From: Clostridia bacterium
GTDB taxonomy: Bacteria; Bacillota; Clostridia; Christensenellales; Borkfalkiaceae
Assembly: GCA_017646555.1 (NCBI GenBank)
Contig: JAGCMG010000090.1
Coordinates: 1-6,773, forward strand
Reading direction: 5' to 3'
Length of the DNA: 6,773 nt
Within the stretch, counting starts at the first letter, position 1, and every line of letters begins with the position of its first letter. Below the pieces are notes generated by a model. The model was not told the DNA's origin. It saw nothing but the letters and a program-made list of their open reading frames with translations, and did not search any database. This document shows positions 1-5,977 of the stretch, in pieces. The position numbers were made by a program, and so were the translations under genes.

Positions 1-378
1 GATATAAGTAAATACGGTAACTTTGCCGTTAACGAAAAATCGGGCTATAACGCCGTGTATGATATTATTGAAAAGCCGTCTTTATCGGAGGCTTTATCAA
101 ATCTTTCGGCTATGGGAAGATATGCTCTTAAAAGCGATATCTTTTATTACATAAAAGAACTTTTTAAAACGCAAACTAAAGGCGAAGTTTATTTAACTGA
201 CGCGCTTAAAAATATGGCTAATTCGATAGGACTTTACGCTTGTCCGTTTAACGATACTCGTTACGATATCGGCGATAAGGTTGGTTACATAAAAGCAAAT
301 ATAGAATATTCGCTTAAAAACCAAAAGGTCGCAAGCGAAATCAAAGAATATTTAAAGGAACTTTTAGAAACTTTATAA
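1..378 (+). CDS. galU: UTP-glucose-1-phosphate uridylyltransferase, C-terminal fragment (5' end outside window)
   Basis: The frame is open from base 1, so the start codon lies outside the window; 125 C-terminal residues are visible. The enzyme makes UDP-glucose from UTP and glucose-1-phosphate in the cytoplasm, feeding cell-envelope sugars, glycolipids and galactose use. Family hallmarks seen, numbered within the fragment: VYDIIEKP (19-26), the ALSNLS..GRYAL segment (31-43) matching the usual APSNLA..GRYIL, GEVYLTDAL (61-69) matching GE.QLTDA, and TRYDIGDKVGY (86-96) matching the conserved RYDVGDK.G near the C-terminus. The nucleotide-binding N-terminal half (G-rich loop) is not visible, so catalytic integrity cannot be judged. 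The ATG at base 55 is an internal Met, not the start. The TAA stop is 10 bp before clpC, with no terminator between, so the two are probably co-transcribed. A paralogous nucleotidyltransferase is possible, but the C-terminal motifs fit GalU well. Confidence 0.9.
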   Translation, partial: DISKYGNFAVNEKSGYNAVYDIIEKPSLSEALSNLSAMGRYALKSDIFYYIKELFKTQTKGEVYLTDALKNMANSIGLYACPFNDTRYDIGDKVGYIKANIEYSLKNQKVASEIKEYLKELLETL

Positions 379-388
379 AGAGATTAGT

Positions 389-2857
389 ATGAATTTAGAT
401 AGATATTCACACGAACTTAAAGAAATATTAAAGGGTGCAGAACAACTTGCCGTTCGGTATAAACAAAGTTATATCGGAACGGAGCATATTTTAGTTGCGC
501 TCGTTCGTCTTGAAAACACTATGAAACGACTTTTGCAATCTAACGGGGTGGGGAATTCTGCCATTTCGGGCGATAGAATTTTGTATATGTTTACAAAAAC
601 GATAGTTGCTGATAGGCGCACGAAAGGTTTAACGGCAAACGCTAAATATTTGCTTGAACGCGCTGAATTTATCGCGACAAAATGCAAAAAAATGCACGTT
701 GGTACCGACCACCTTTTATACGGACTTATAAGCGAGCCTGAATTTACTGGCACGCGACTTTTAAACGCATTAAGCGTTGATATTGAAAAACTTAAAGGCA
801 TTTTAGCGGAAAGAATTTTACCTCGTGAAGAAGTTTTAGAGGGTGAACAATCGTCTTACGACGAAGTTTCGGCGGAAGAATTAATATCAACGGTTGAAAA
901 AGATAAAAAAGAACCGTTACAAGACATATTAAAATTCGGTATTGATTTAACTTTACTTGCAAAAGAAAATAAGTTAGACCCCGTTATCGGTAGAAAAGAC
1001 GAAATTGACAGGGTTATTCAAATTTTAACGAGAAGAACTAAAAATAACCCCGTTTTAATAGGCGAACCGGGCGTCGGTAAATCAGCCGTGGTAGAGGGGT
1101 TAGCGCAAGCAATCGTAAAAGGTAAAGTGCCTGAAATTTTAAATGGAAAAATGGTGTTTTCACTAAACATTGCGTCGCTCGTAGCGGGCTCACGCTATCG
1201 TGGTGATTTTGAAGAAAGACTTAAAAAAATTATCGATATCGTTAAAGAAAATAAAAATATTATTCTTTTTATTGACGAAATACATACTATCGTTGGTGCA
1301 GGTGCAGGCAATTCTTCCGATATGGACGCTGCTAACATATTAAAACCTATGTTATCGCGTGGGGAATTCCAAACGATAGGCGCAACCACTTTAGAAGAAT
1401 ACCGTAAATACATAGAAAAAGACACGGCTTTAGCGCGTAGATTTCAACCGGTAACGGTAAACGCGCCAAACGCAGTTGATACCGTCGAAATTTTAAAGGG
1501 TTTAAGAGATAAATACGAGGCGCACCATAGAGTAAGTATAACCGACGAGGCTATTGAAACTGCCGTCGCTTTATCAGAACGCTATATTTGCGAAAGATTT
1601 TTACCCGATAAAGCGATTGATTTAATTGACGAAGCGTCTTCAAGAGTTAGACTTGATAGTTATAATTCTTCGGAAGACATAATAAAGAAAGAAACTGAAC
1701 TAAATACGCTTATATCAGAGTATCAAGATGCAGAAAGTTATGGCGAAGAAGAAAGGATAGAAAAACTTTCCCGTCAAATAGAAAAAACTGAAAAAGAACT
1801 TAATAAACTACTCAAAAAACGCCAAGACAGTTTATGTGGTAAAGGGCTTGCCGTAACGGGCGAAGACGTTGCTAAAATCGTAAGCAGTTGGACGGGCGTT
1901 CCAGTAACGCGCTTAACCGAGGCTGAAAGTAAAAAACTTTTAAGGCTTGAAGACACACTTCACGATAGGGTAATCGGTCAACACGAAGCCGTAAAAAGCG
2001 TGGTAAACGCTATTAAAAGAGCAAGGGCAGGTCTTAAAGACCCTAATAGACCGATAGGTAGTTTTATTTTCGTTGGTCCAACGGGTGTTGGTAAAACGGA
2101 ATTATCTAAAGCGCTTGCCGAGGCAGTTTTCGGCGAAGAAGACGCTATGATTAGAATTGATATGTCGGAATATATGGAAAAACATTCCGTAGCAAAACTA
2201 ATCGGCGCGCCCCCAGGTTACGCTGGGTTTGAAGAGGCTGGTCAACTCACCGAAAAGGTTAGAAGAAAGCCGTATTCAGTCGTTTTATTTGATGAAATTG
2301 AAAAGGCGCATATTGATATTTTCAATATATTCTTACAAATTTTAGACGACGGTAGATTGACCGATAGTCGTGGTAGAGTGGTTGACTTTAAAAACTGTAT
2401 TATAATAATGACTTCCAATATCGGCGCGAGCGAACTTAATAAAAAAGCGTCGCTTGGCTTTAATAGCACGACGAACGATTACGACGATATGAAAGATAGG
2501 ATTGATTTAGCGTTAAGACAAAGATTTAGTCCTGAATTTTTAAATAGAATAGACGATATAATAACTTTCCATAAACTAACCAAAGAAGATACGGGAAGTA
2601 TTGCTGAAATTTTATTAAAGAGCATAAGAAAGCGCTTAAAATCGCTTGATATCGGTTTAGAAATTACCGATTCGGCTATGGACAAAATTTTAGACGAAGG
2701 TTACGACTATGAATACGGCGCACGCCCACTTAAAAGGGTTATTTGCCGTAGAGTTGAAGATAAACTTTCGGAAGAAATATTAAAGGGAAATATACGCGAA
2801 GGCGAAACGGCCGTTATAGATTATCGTGACGGCGAGTTCGTATACGGCGAAAATTAG
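389..2857 (+). CDS. clpC: ATP-dependent Clp protease ATP-binding subunit ClpC (Hsp100 unfoldase)
   Basis: An 822-residue, two-ring AAA+ unfoldase of normal ClpC length that feeds proteins to ClpP. Domains in order: a double Clp-N repeat (about 4-145, with IGTEH at 29-33 and VGTDH at 104-108); AAA1 with Walker A GEPGVGKS (225-232), pore loop SRYRGDFEER (268-277), Walker B ILFIDE (292-297) and RRF (350-352); a short, charged ClpC-type middle domain (about 425-480); WTGVPV (501-506); AAA2 with Walker A GPTGVGKT (563-570), pore loop GYAGF (610-614), Walker B VVLFDE (631-636) and sensor-2 GARP (777-780). The LGF tripeptide at 689-691 is the ClpP-docking loop, which separates it from the disaggregase ClpB; the short middle domain agrees. 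The start follows a modest AAAGAGA at 377-383, and the N-terminal alignment supports this ATG. In many Bacillota clpC sits behind ctsR-mcsA-mcsB; here it follows galU and precedes hpf. No CtsR operator was recognised. Confidence 0.95.
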   Translation: MNLDRYSHELKEILKGAEQLAVRYKQSYIGTEHILVALVRLENTMKRLLQSNGVGNSAISGDRILYMFTKTIVADRRTKGLTANAKYLLERAEFIATKCKKMHVGTDHLLYGLISEPEFTGTRLLNALSVDIEKLKGILAERILPREEVLEGEQSSYDEVSAEELISTVEKDKKEPLQDILKFGIDLTLLAKENKLDPVIGRKDEIDRVIQILTRRTKNNPVLIGEPGVGKSAVVEGLAQAIVKGKVPEILNGKMVFSLNIASLVAGSRYRGDFEERLKKIIDIVKENKNIILFIDEIHTIVGAGAGNSSDMDAANILKPMLSRGEFQTIGATTLEEYRKYIEKDTALARRFQPVTVNAPNAVDTVEILKGLRDKYEAHHRVSITDEAIETAVALSERYICERFLPDKAIDLIDEASSRVRLDSYNSSEDIIKKETELNTLISEYQDAESYGEEERIEKLSRQIEKTEKELNKLLKKRQDSLCGKGLAVTGEDVAKIVSSWTGVPVTRLTEAESKKLLRLEDTLHDRVIGQHEAVKSVVNAIKRARAGLKDPNRPIGSFIFVGPTGVGKTELSKALAEAVFGEEDAMIRIDMSEYMEKHSVAKLIGAPPGYAGFEEAGQLTEKVRRKPYSVVLFDEIEKAHIDIFNIFLQILDDGRLTDSRGRVVDFKNCIIIMTSNIGASELNKKASLGFNSTTNDYDDMKDRIDLALRQRFSPEFLNRIDDIITFHKLTKEDTGSIAEILLKSIRKRLKSLDIGLEITDSAMDKILDEGYDYEYGARPLKRVICRRVEDKLSEEILKGNIREGETAVIDYRDGEFVYGEN

Positions 2858-2863
2858 CAAAAA

Positions 2864-2880
2864 AAGGGTTTTTAGCCCTT
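2864..2880 (-). terminator. Hairpin with a U-tract only in the minus-strand sense
   Basis: AAGGGTT (2864-2870) pairs with AGCCCTT (2874-2880), giving a 7-bp stem (one G-U pair on the + RNA) around TTT. On the + strand it is followed by CGCGTCG, so it lacks the U-tract of an intrinsic terminator for clpC. Read on the minus strand, the stem is followed by the complement of the A-run at 2859-2863, which resembles a weak intrinsic terminator. No minus-strand gene is visible downstream. It could also act as a 3'-end stabiliser or processing hairpin for the clpC message. Confidence 0.35.
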
Positions 2881-2889
2881 CGCGTCGTA

Positions 2890-2914
2890 TTAATTTAATA
2901 GAAGACTAAATTAA
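2890..2914. repeat. AT-only 8-bp inverted repeat upstream of the hpf ribosome binding site
   Basis: TTAATTTA (2890-2897) and TAAATTAA (2907-2914) are exact reverse complements separated by the 9-nt spacer ATAGAAGAC. The repeat ends exactly where the strong hpf Shine-Dalgarno AAGGGGG (2914-2920) begins. It may be a protein operator in DNA or a weak hairpin in the leader RNA. No sigma-A promoter with two convincing boxes was found in this gap, so how hpf is started is unresolved. Confidence 0.4.
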
Positions 2915-2927
2915 AGGGGGCTTTACT

Positions 2928-3458
2928 ATGAGAATAGAATTAAACGAAAGAAACTATCAAGCAAGTGAACACTTAAAGAGAATACTTGACCAAAAGTTAA
3001 GTAAACTTGATAAGTACTTTGATGAGGACGCTAATGCAAAAGTCGTTCTTAAAAAAGAGGGCTCAACCTTAGTTACCGAAGTTATGTTATCGTACGCTGG
3101 TAAACTTATAAGGGCAGAAGTGGCAAGCGATAATTTTTATGAAAATATCGATAAAGTCTTGCCTAAACTTGAAGGTCAAATAAGAAAACACCGTACAAAA
3201 TTCGATAAACATAGCAAAAACACTGCGTATAAAGAAAGCGCTCTTTACGCCGTTAACGATTTGCCAAGTGAAAAGCAATCTAAAATCGTTAAGGAAAAGA
3301 AGTTTAAAGTTACGCCACTTACTGACGATGAGGCAGTTGTGGAAATGGAACTTTTAGGGCACGACTTTTTCGTGTATAAAGATATTAAAACGCTTGCCGT
3401 TAAGGTCGTTTATCTTCGTAACGACGGCGAATACGGTATAATTTCTACGGAGGAATAA
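2928..3458 (+). CDS. hpf: Ribosome hibernation-promoting factor, long form
   Basis: A 176-residue cytoplasmic protein of the long HPF class, which dimerises 70S ribosomes into inactive 100S particles in stationary phase or stress. The N-terminal S30AE/YfiA domain covers about 1-95 (MRIELNERNY, then KLSKLDKYFDED at 23-34, IRAEVASDNFYENID at 61-75 and LEGQIRKHRTKF at 81-92); in the family it binds the 30S decoding region. A linker (about 96-122) joins the C-terminal dimerisation domain (about 123-176) with ELLGHDFFVYKD (141-152) and VVYLRNDGEYGII (160-172). Short-form HPF/YfiA proteins lack this domain. The ATG is fixed by the strong AAGGGGG at 2914-2920, 7 nt upstream, and by alignment with family N-termini. 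The gene lies 70 bp after clpC and 3 bp before the next gene, whose ribosome binding site is inside hpf. Linkage to clpC fits a stress-survival role, which is inference. Confidence 0.95.
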   Translation: MRIELNERNYQASEHLKRILDQKLSKLDKYFDEDANAKVVLKKEGSTLVTEVMLSYAGKLIRAEVASDNFYENIDKVLPKLEGQIRKHRTKFDKHSKNTAYKESALYAVNDLPSEKQSKIVKEKKFKVTPLTDDEAVVEMELLGHDFFVYKDIKTLAVKVVYLRNDGEYGIISTEE

Positions 3459-3461
3459 TTT

Positions 3462-4262
3462 GTGAAGGTCGGAATATCAACGGCGTCCTTGTTTTTGGAC
3501 TTGAATACTGAAGACGCTACTGAATTTTTAGCAAAAAACAACGTTGGCGTTTGTGAAATATTTTTGACCGCACGCTCCGAATACGAAAAATCTTTTGCCG
3601 AAGAACTCGTTAAAAGAAAAGGAAATATGCTCGTTAATTCGGTTCACACTTTAACTACCCAGTTTGAACCGCAATTATACAGTAAAAATCCGCGCGCGTA
3701 TGAAGACGCGTTTAACACTTTAACGACGGTTTTAGAAACGGCAAAAATTTTAGGTGCAAAAAACTATACCTTTCACGGTTATGCGCGTATAAAGAAAACA
3801 CCTATAAAAATTGATTACGATACTTGTGGTGATTTTACTAATAAAATTGCTGAAAAATGCGCTGAATACGGCGTAAACTTATCGTATGAAACGGTGCATT
3901 GGTGCTATTATAACTATATCGGCTTTTTTAGGGAAATGAAAAAGCGTTGTCCTATCTTAAAAGGTACGCTCGATATTAAACAAGCGCGCCAGTCCGATAT
4001 TTTTTACGGTGATTTTATTACCGAAATGGGCAAAGATATTAGCACGGTACATATAACCGATATAGGTAGCGACGGTAAAATGTGTTTACCAGGCTTTGGC
4101 ACTTTTGATTTTGACGAAATGTTTTCAAGATTAAAAGACGTTGGGTTTAACGGTACAGTTTTAACCGAAGCGTATAGAAACGACTTTTGTAATAGGGAAG
4201 AACTTTTCACTTCTTTACAAATTATTAAAGAAAAGGCGTCAAAATATTTTGAAATTGAATAA
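3462..4262 (+). CDS. Sugar phosphate isomerase/epimerase-like protein (xylose isomerase-like TIM barrel)
   Basis: A 266-residue protein of the AP endonuclease family 2 / xylose-isomerase-like TIM-barrel fold. Metal-binding candidates fall at the expected strand ends: H62 (SVHTLT), H105 (TFHGYA), E143 (SYETVHW), D171 (GTLDIKQA), H197 (TVHITD) and E236 (VLTEAYRND). The PGFGTFDFDEMF segment (210-221) matches the family's PG.G..D motif just before the last strand. These point to a divalent-metal sugar isomerase or epimerase, but the substrate cannot be read from sequence; an endonuclease IV-type DNA repair role is less likely at this length and motif pattern. The GTG start is chosen because GGAGGA (3449-3454) sits 7 nt upstream, inside the end of hpf. 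The 3-bp gap implies co-transcription and probably translational coupling with hpf. Its functional link to hpf or clpC is unknown. Confidence 0.8.
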   Translation: MKVGISTASLFLDLNTEDATEFLAKNNVGVCEIFLTARSEYEKSFAEELVKRKGNMLVNSVHTLTTQFEPQLYSKNPRAYEDAFNTLTTVLETAKILGAKNYTFHGYARIKKTPIKIDYDTCGDFTNKIAEKCAEYGVNLSYETVHWCYYNYIGFFREMKKRCPILKGTLDIKQARQSDIFYGDFITEMGKDISTVHITDIGSDGKMCLPGFGTFDFDEMFSRLKDVGFNGTVLTEAYRNDFCNREELFTSLQIIKEKASKYFEIE

Positions 4263-4276
4263 AAAAGTGGTATAAT
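4249..4276 (+). promoter_or_regulatory. Extended -10 sigma-A promoter for the alanine/glycine symporter gene
   Basis: TTGAAA (4249-4254) lies 16 bp before a perfect TATAAT (4271-4276). The -10 is preceded by TG at 4268-4269, making TGnTATAAT, an extended -10. The -35 box overlaps the last codons of the isomerase gene. Start of transcription is expected near 4283-4284, only a few bases before the hairpin at 4286. Confidence 0.75.
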
Positions 4277-4285
4277 CACGAAAGG

Positions 4286-4310
4286 ACGCACGGGTTCGCC
4301 CGTGCGTTTT
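4286..4310 (+). terminator. GC-rich hairpin with short U-tract; terminator of the upstream operon and/or 5' hairpin of the symporter mRNA
   Basis: ACGCACGGG (4286-4294) and CCCGTGCGT (4299-4307) form a perfect 9-bp stem closed by a TTCG loop, followed by TTTT to 4310 and then ATACATTTT. It can end transcription arriving from hpf and the isomerase gene, although the U-tract is short. Because the promoter lies upstream of it, the same hairpin would also occupy about +3 to +25 of the symporter transcript. Confidence 0.7.
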
Positions 4311-4330
4311 ATACATTTTAGGAGAAGGTT

Positions 4331-5761
4331 ATGCAAGTAGTTTACGATGTTTTAAACTGGATTGACGGTAATATCTTATGGGGTATTCCTATGATTGTTA
4401 TCATACTTTTAAGTGGTATTTTATTAACGGTTAGAACTAAATTTTTCCAAGTAAGAAAATTTGGTTTATCTTGTAAAAAAACCGTTGGCGAATCAATTAA
4501 ACAAATAAAAGGCGGTAAGTCGGCAGATAAATCCGCAATATCACCTTTTGAGGCTTTTTCAACGGCAGTTTCGGGTACGGTTGGTACGGGTAATATCGTT
4601 GGTGTTACCACGGCTATTTTATCAGGTGGCCCGGGCGCTGTTTTTTGGATGTGGATTTCAGCGTTTTTCGGTTGCGTTACTAAATTTGCCGAAATAACTT
4701 TGGGTTTATTCTACCGTAAAAAAGACGAAAACGGTGAATTTTTAGGTGGTCCTATGTACTACATAGAACACGGCGTAAAACAAAAATGGCTTGCAGTATT
4801 GTTTGCAATATTTACTATTTTAGCAGCAATCGGTATGGGCTCTGTTCAAGCAGATACTATTCAATCAACTTGGAATAGCGCTTTTTCTATTCCTACTTGG
4901 GTAACGGCTATAATTATTGCAGTTTTAACCGATTTAGTAATTATCGGTGGCGTTAAAAGAATAGGTAAGGTTGCGTCGCTTTTAGTTCCGTTTATGGCTG
5001 TTGCTTTTATCATTATCGCAATAATTTTAGTTTGTGTTAATATTACAGCCGTGCCAAGGGCTTTAGCGTCGATTTTCACTTCGGCTTTTTCAGCTAAATC
5101 AATGCTCAGTGGTTTCATGGGCTACGGTATTGCGCAAGCAATGCGTTACGGTTTTGCTCGTGGTATTTTCTCTAACGAAGCAGGTCTTGGTTCTTCAACT
5201 ATTGCTCACAGTAACGCTAACGTTAAAGAACCTGTTGAACAAGGTTTATGGGGTATTTTTGAAGTATTCCTTGATACTTTCGTAATTTGTACTTTAACTG
5301 CGTTACTTGTATTAACTTCTGGATTACAAGGTAACGTTATCGGCGACGGCGCATCCGTTGCTATGACGGCGTTTAGTGGTGTTTTAGGCATCTTTGGTGA
5401 AATTGCTTTTTCTGTTATTTTACCGTTATTTGCTTTCACTACCATCTTGGCGTGGGCATTATACGGCGCAAAATCAGCACAATATTTATTTAGTAAAAAC
5501 ACCAAAGTTACTAAATTTGTCTTTGATATAATATATATTTTAATGATTGTAGGCATTTCGCTTTTAACGTTCTTCTTTGGTGATAACTTGGGCGCTGATT
5601 TCGTATGGCTTATTTCAGATATGACCAACGCTTTAATGGCTTTACCTAACTTGATTGCGTTAATCATTTTAAGTGGCACTTTAGTAAAAGTTACTAAAAA
5701 CTACTTTGATAGAAAGTCTGGTAAAGACGTGCCTGAAATGATTTCTGCTTATGAAGATTAA
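4331..5761 (+). CDS. Sodium:alanine/glycine symporter, AGCS family (AlsT/AgcS-like)
   Basis: A 476-residue integral membrane protein of usual length for the alanine/glycine:cation symporter family, which imports alanine or glycine with Na+ (or H+). The family signature GGPGAVFWMWISAFFG is at 99-114. Other conserved stretches are STAVSGTVGTGNIVGV (77-92), GGPMYYIEHG (139-148), the variant of the GIF.NEAGLGS motif at 278-288 (GIFSNEAGLGS), and QGLWGIFEVFLDTF (304-317). Roughly ten hydrophobic segments are visible, for example 16-34, 90-114, 153-173, 189-206, 214-237, 309-330, 352-379, 397-416 and 432-452, with a charged C-terminal tail. The start is supported by GGAGAAGG (4321-4328) just upstream and by MQVVYDVLNWIDGNILWG, a typical N-terminus. 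It has its own promoter and a strong terminator, so it is probably monocistronic. Alanine against glycine preference, and Na+ against H+, cannot be decided here. Confidence 0.93.
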   Translation: MQVVYDVLNWIDGNILWGIPMIVIILLSGILLTVRTKFFQVRKFGLSCKKTVGESIKQIKGGKSADKSAISPFEAFSTAVSGTVGTGNIVGVTTAILSGGPGAVFWMWISAFFGCVTKFAEITLGLFYRKKDENGEFLGGPMYYIEHGVKQKWLAVLFAIFTILAAIGMGSVQADTIQSTWNSAFSIPTWVTAIIIAVLTDLVIIGGVKRIGKVASLLVPFMAVAFIIIAIILVCVNITAVPRALASIFTSAFSAKSMLSGFMGYGIAQAMRYGFARGIFSNEAGLGSSTIAHSNANVKEPVEQGLWGIFEVFLDTFVICTLTALLVLTSGLQGNVIGDGASVAMTAFSGVLGIFGEIAFSVILPLFAFTTILAWALYGAKSAQYLFSKNTKVTKFVFDIIYILMIVGISLLTFFFGDNLGADFVWLISDMTNALMALPNLIALIILSGTLVKVTKNYFDRKSGKDVPEMISAYED

Positions 5762-5767
5762 AAAATT

Positions 5768-5792
5768 ACGGGGCTTAATCGCCCCGTTTTTT
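5768..5792 (+). terminator. Intrinsic terminator of the symporter gene
   Basis: ACGGGGC (5768-5774) pairs with GCCCCGT (5781-5787) around the loop TTAATC, followed by an unbroken T-run 5787-5792. It begins 7 bp after the symporter stop codon. The A-run upstream (5760-5765) could pair with the U-tract and make it partly bidirectional. Confidence 0.92.
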
Positions 5793-5825
5793 ATTTAAAA
5801 TAGTTATTTAAATTATCATTATAAC

Positions 5826-5854
5826 TTGACATATTATAAAGACGGTGCTATAAT
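5826..5854 (+). promoter_or_regulatory. Consensus sigma-A promoter of the pyr operon
   Basis: TTGACA (5826-5831), a 17-bp spacer and TATAAT (5849-5854) match consensus perfectly, with TG at 5846-5847 adding an extended -10. The stretch 5793-5825 just upstream is almost entirely A/T and could serve as an UP element. Start of transcription is expected near 5861. Such a strong promoter fits an operon controlled after initiation, by attenuation. Confidence 0.92.
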
Positions 5855-5866
5855 AATCACAGTAAA

Positions 5867-5902
5867 TAACTTTTAAGTCGATGCGGGACGTTGACAAGGT
5901 TG
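5867..5902 (+). promoter_or_regulatory. Putative PyrR-binding anti-antiterminator stem-loop
   Basis: The lower stem pairs TAACTTT (5867-5873) with AAGGTTG (5896-5902), including G-U pairs. A 5' bulge TAA (5874-5876) follows, then a 7-bp upper stem GTCGATG (5877-5883) with CGTTGAC (5889-5895) and loop CGGGA (5884-5888). Bulged stem-loops of this form, followed by a purine-rich ACAAGG-like stretch, are typical PyrR sites. The classical loop as I recall it is CNGNGA; bases 5883-5888 (GCGGGA) match it at five of six positions, lacking the leading C. It is a plausible but divergent site. Confidence 0.55.
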
Positions 5903-5952
5903 CTATAAGATATATCGTGTATCACGCGCATAAACGCGCTTTGTTAGCATAG
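5881..5952 (+). other. Possible 23-codon leader reading frame in the pyr attenuator
   Basis: ATG at 5881 opens a frame of 23 sense codons (MRDVDKVAIRY..., ending ...KRALLA) with TAG at 5950-5952, the first three bases of the terminator stem. No good Shine-Dalgarno precedes it (TTTTAAGTCG), its start lies inside the putative PyrR stem, and a frame this short can arise by chance. It is listed because its stop position would matter if it were translated. Confidence 0.2.
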
Positions 5953-5958
5953 TCCTGT
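5894..5958 (+). promoter_or_regulatory. Antiterminator pairing of the pyr leader
   Basis: Bases 5894-5906 (ACAAGGTTGCTAT) can pair with 5949-5958 (ATAGTCCTGT): CTAT with ATAG, G5902 with U5953, AGG with CCT and AC with GT. This leaves UU 5900-5901 and A5896 bulged. The pairing uses the 3' half of the upstream stem-loop and the whole 5' arm of the terminator, so it excludes both. Confidence 0.6.
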
Positions 5959-5977
5959 CTCGTCAGGGCTATTTTTT
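5950..5977 (+). terminator. Attenuator terminator in front of pyrR
   Basis: TAGTCCTG (5950-5957) pairs with CAGGGCTA (5964-5971), one G-U pair included, around the loop TCTCGT. Six T residues follow at 5972-5977, only 3 nt before the pyrR ATG. A terminator between a promoter and the first gene it serves marks transcription attenuation. Confidence 0.88.

Noticed and set aside
55..57. ATG at 55 as the true start of the first gene
   Set aside because: The frame is open back to base 1, and the residues before it align with GalU; no ribosome binding site precedes this ATG.
3437..3442. TATAAT near the 3' end of hpf as a promoter for the isomerase gene
   Set aside because: The bases 17 bp upstream (CTTCGT) do not resemble a -35 box, there is no TG extension, and the isomerase start is only 20 bp downstream. 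Co-transcription with hpf is simpler.
5522..5540. ATATAATATATATTTT run inside the symporter gene as a promoter or repeat
   Set aside because: It encodes conserved hydrophobic residues of a membrane segment (FDIIYILM) and lacks a paired -35 element in a useful place.
5206..5679. Long minus-strand open frame (157 codons) inside the symporter gene
   Set aside because: It is antisense to a well-conserved membrane protein, its low-complexity Lys/Ile/Ala/Thr content mirrors the complementary codons, and it has no recognisable domain. The same holds for the other minus-strand frames in clpC, hpf and the isomerase gene.
5891..5916. Second TTGACA (5891-5896) as an alternative pyr promoter
   Set aside because: No good -10 box lies 16-18 bp downstream; the nearest AT-rich match (TATATC at 5911) has a spacing of only 14. 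The bases are better explained as part of the leader stem-loop.
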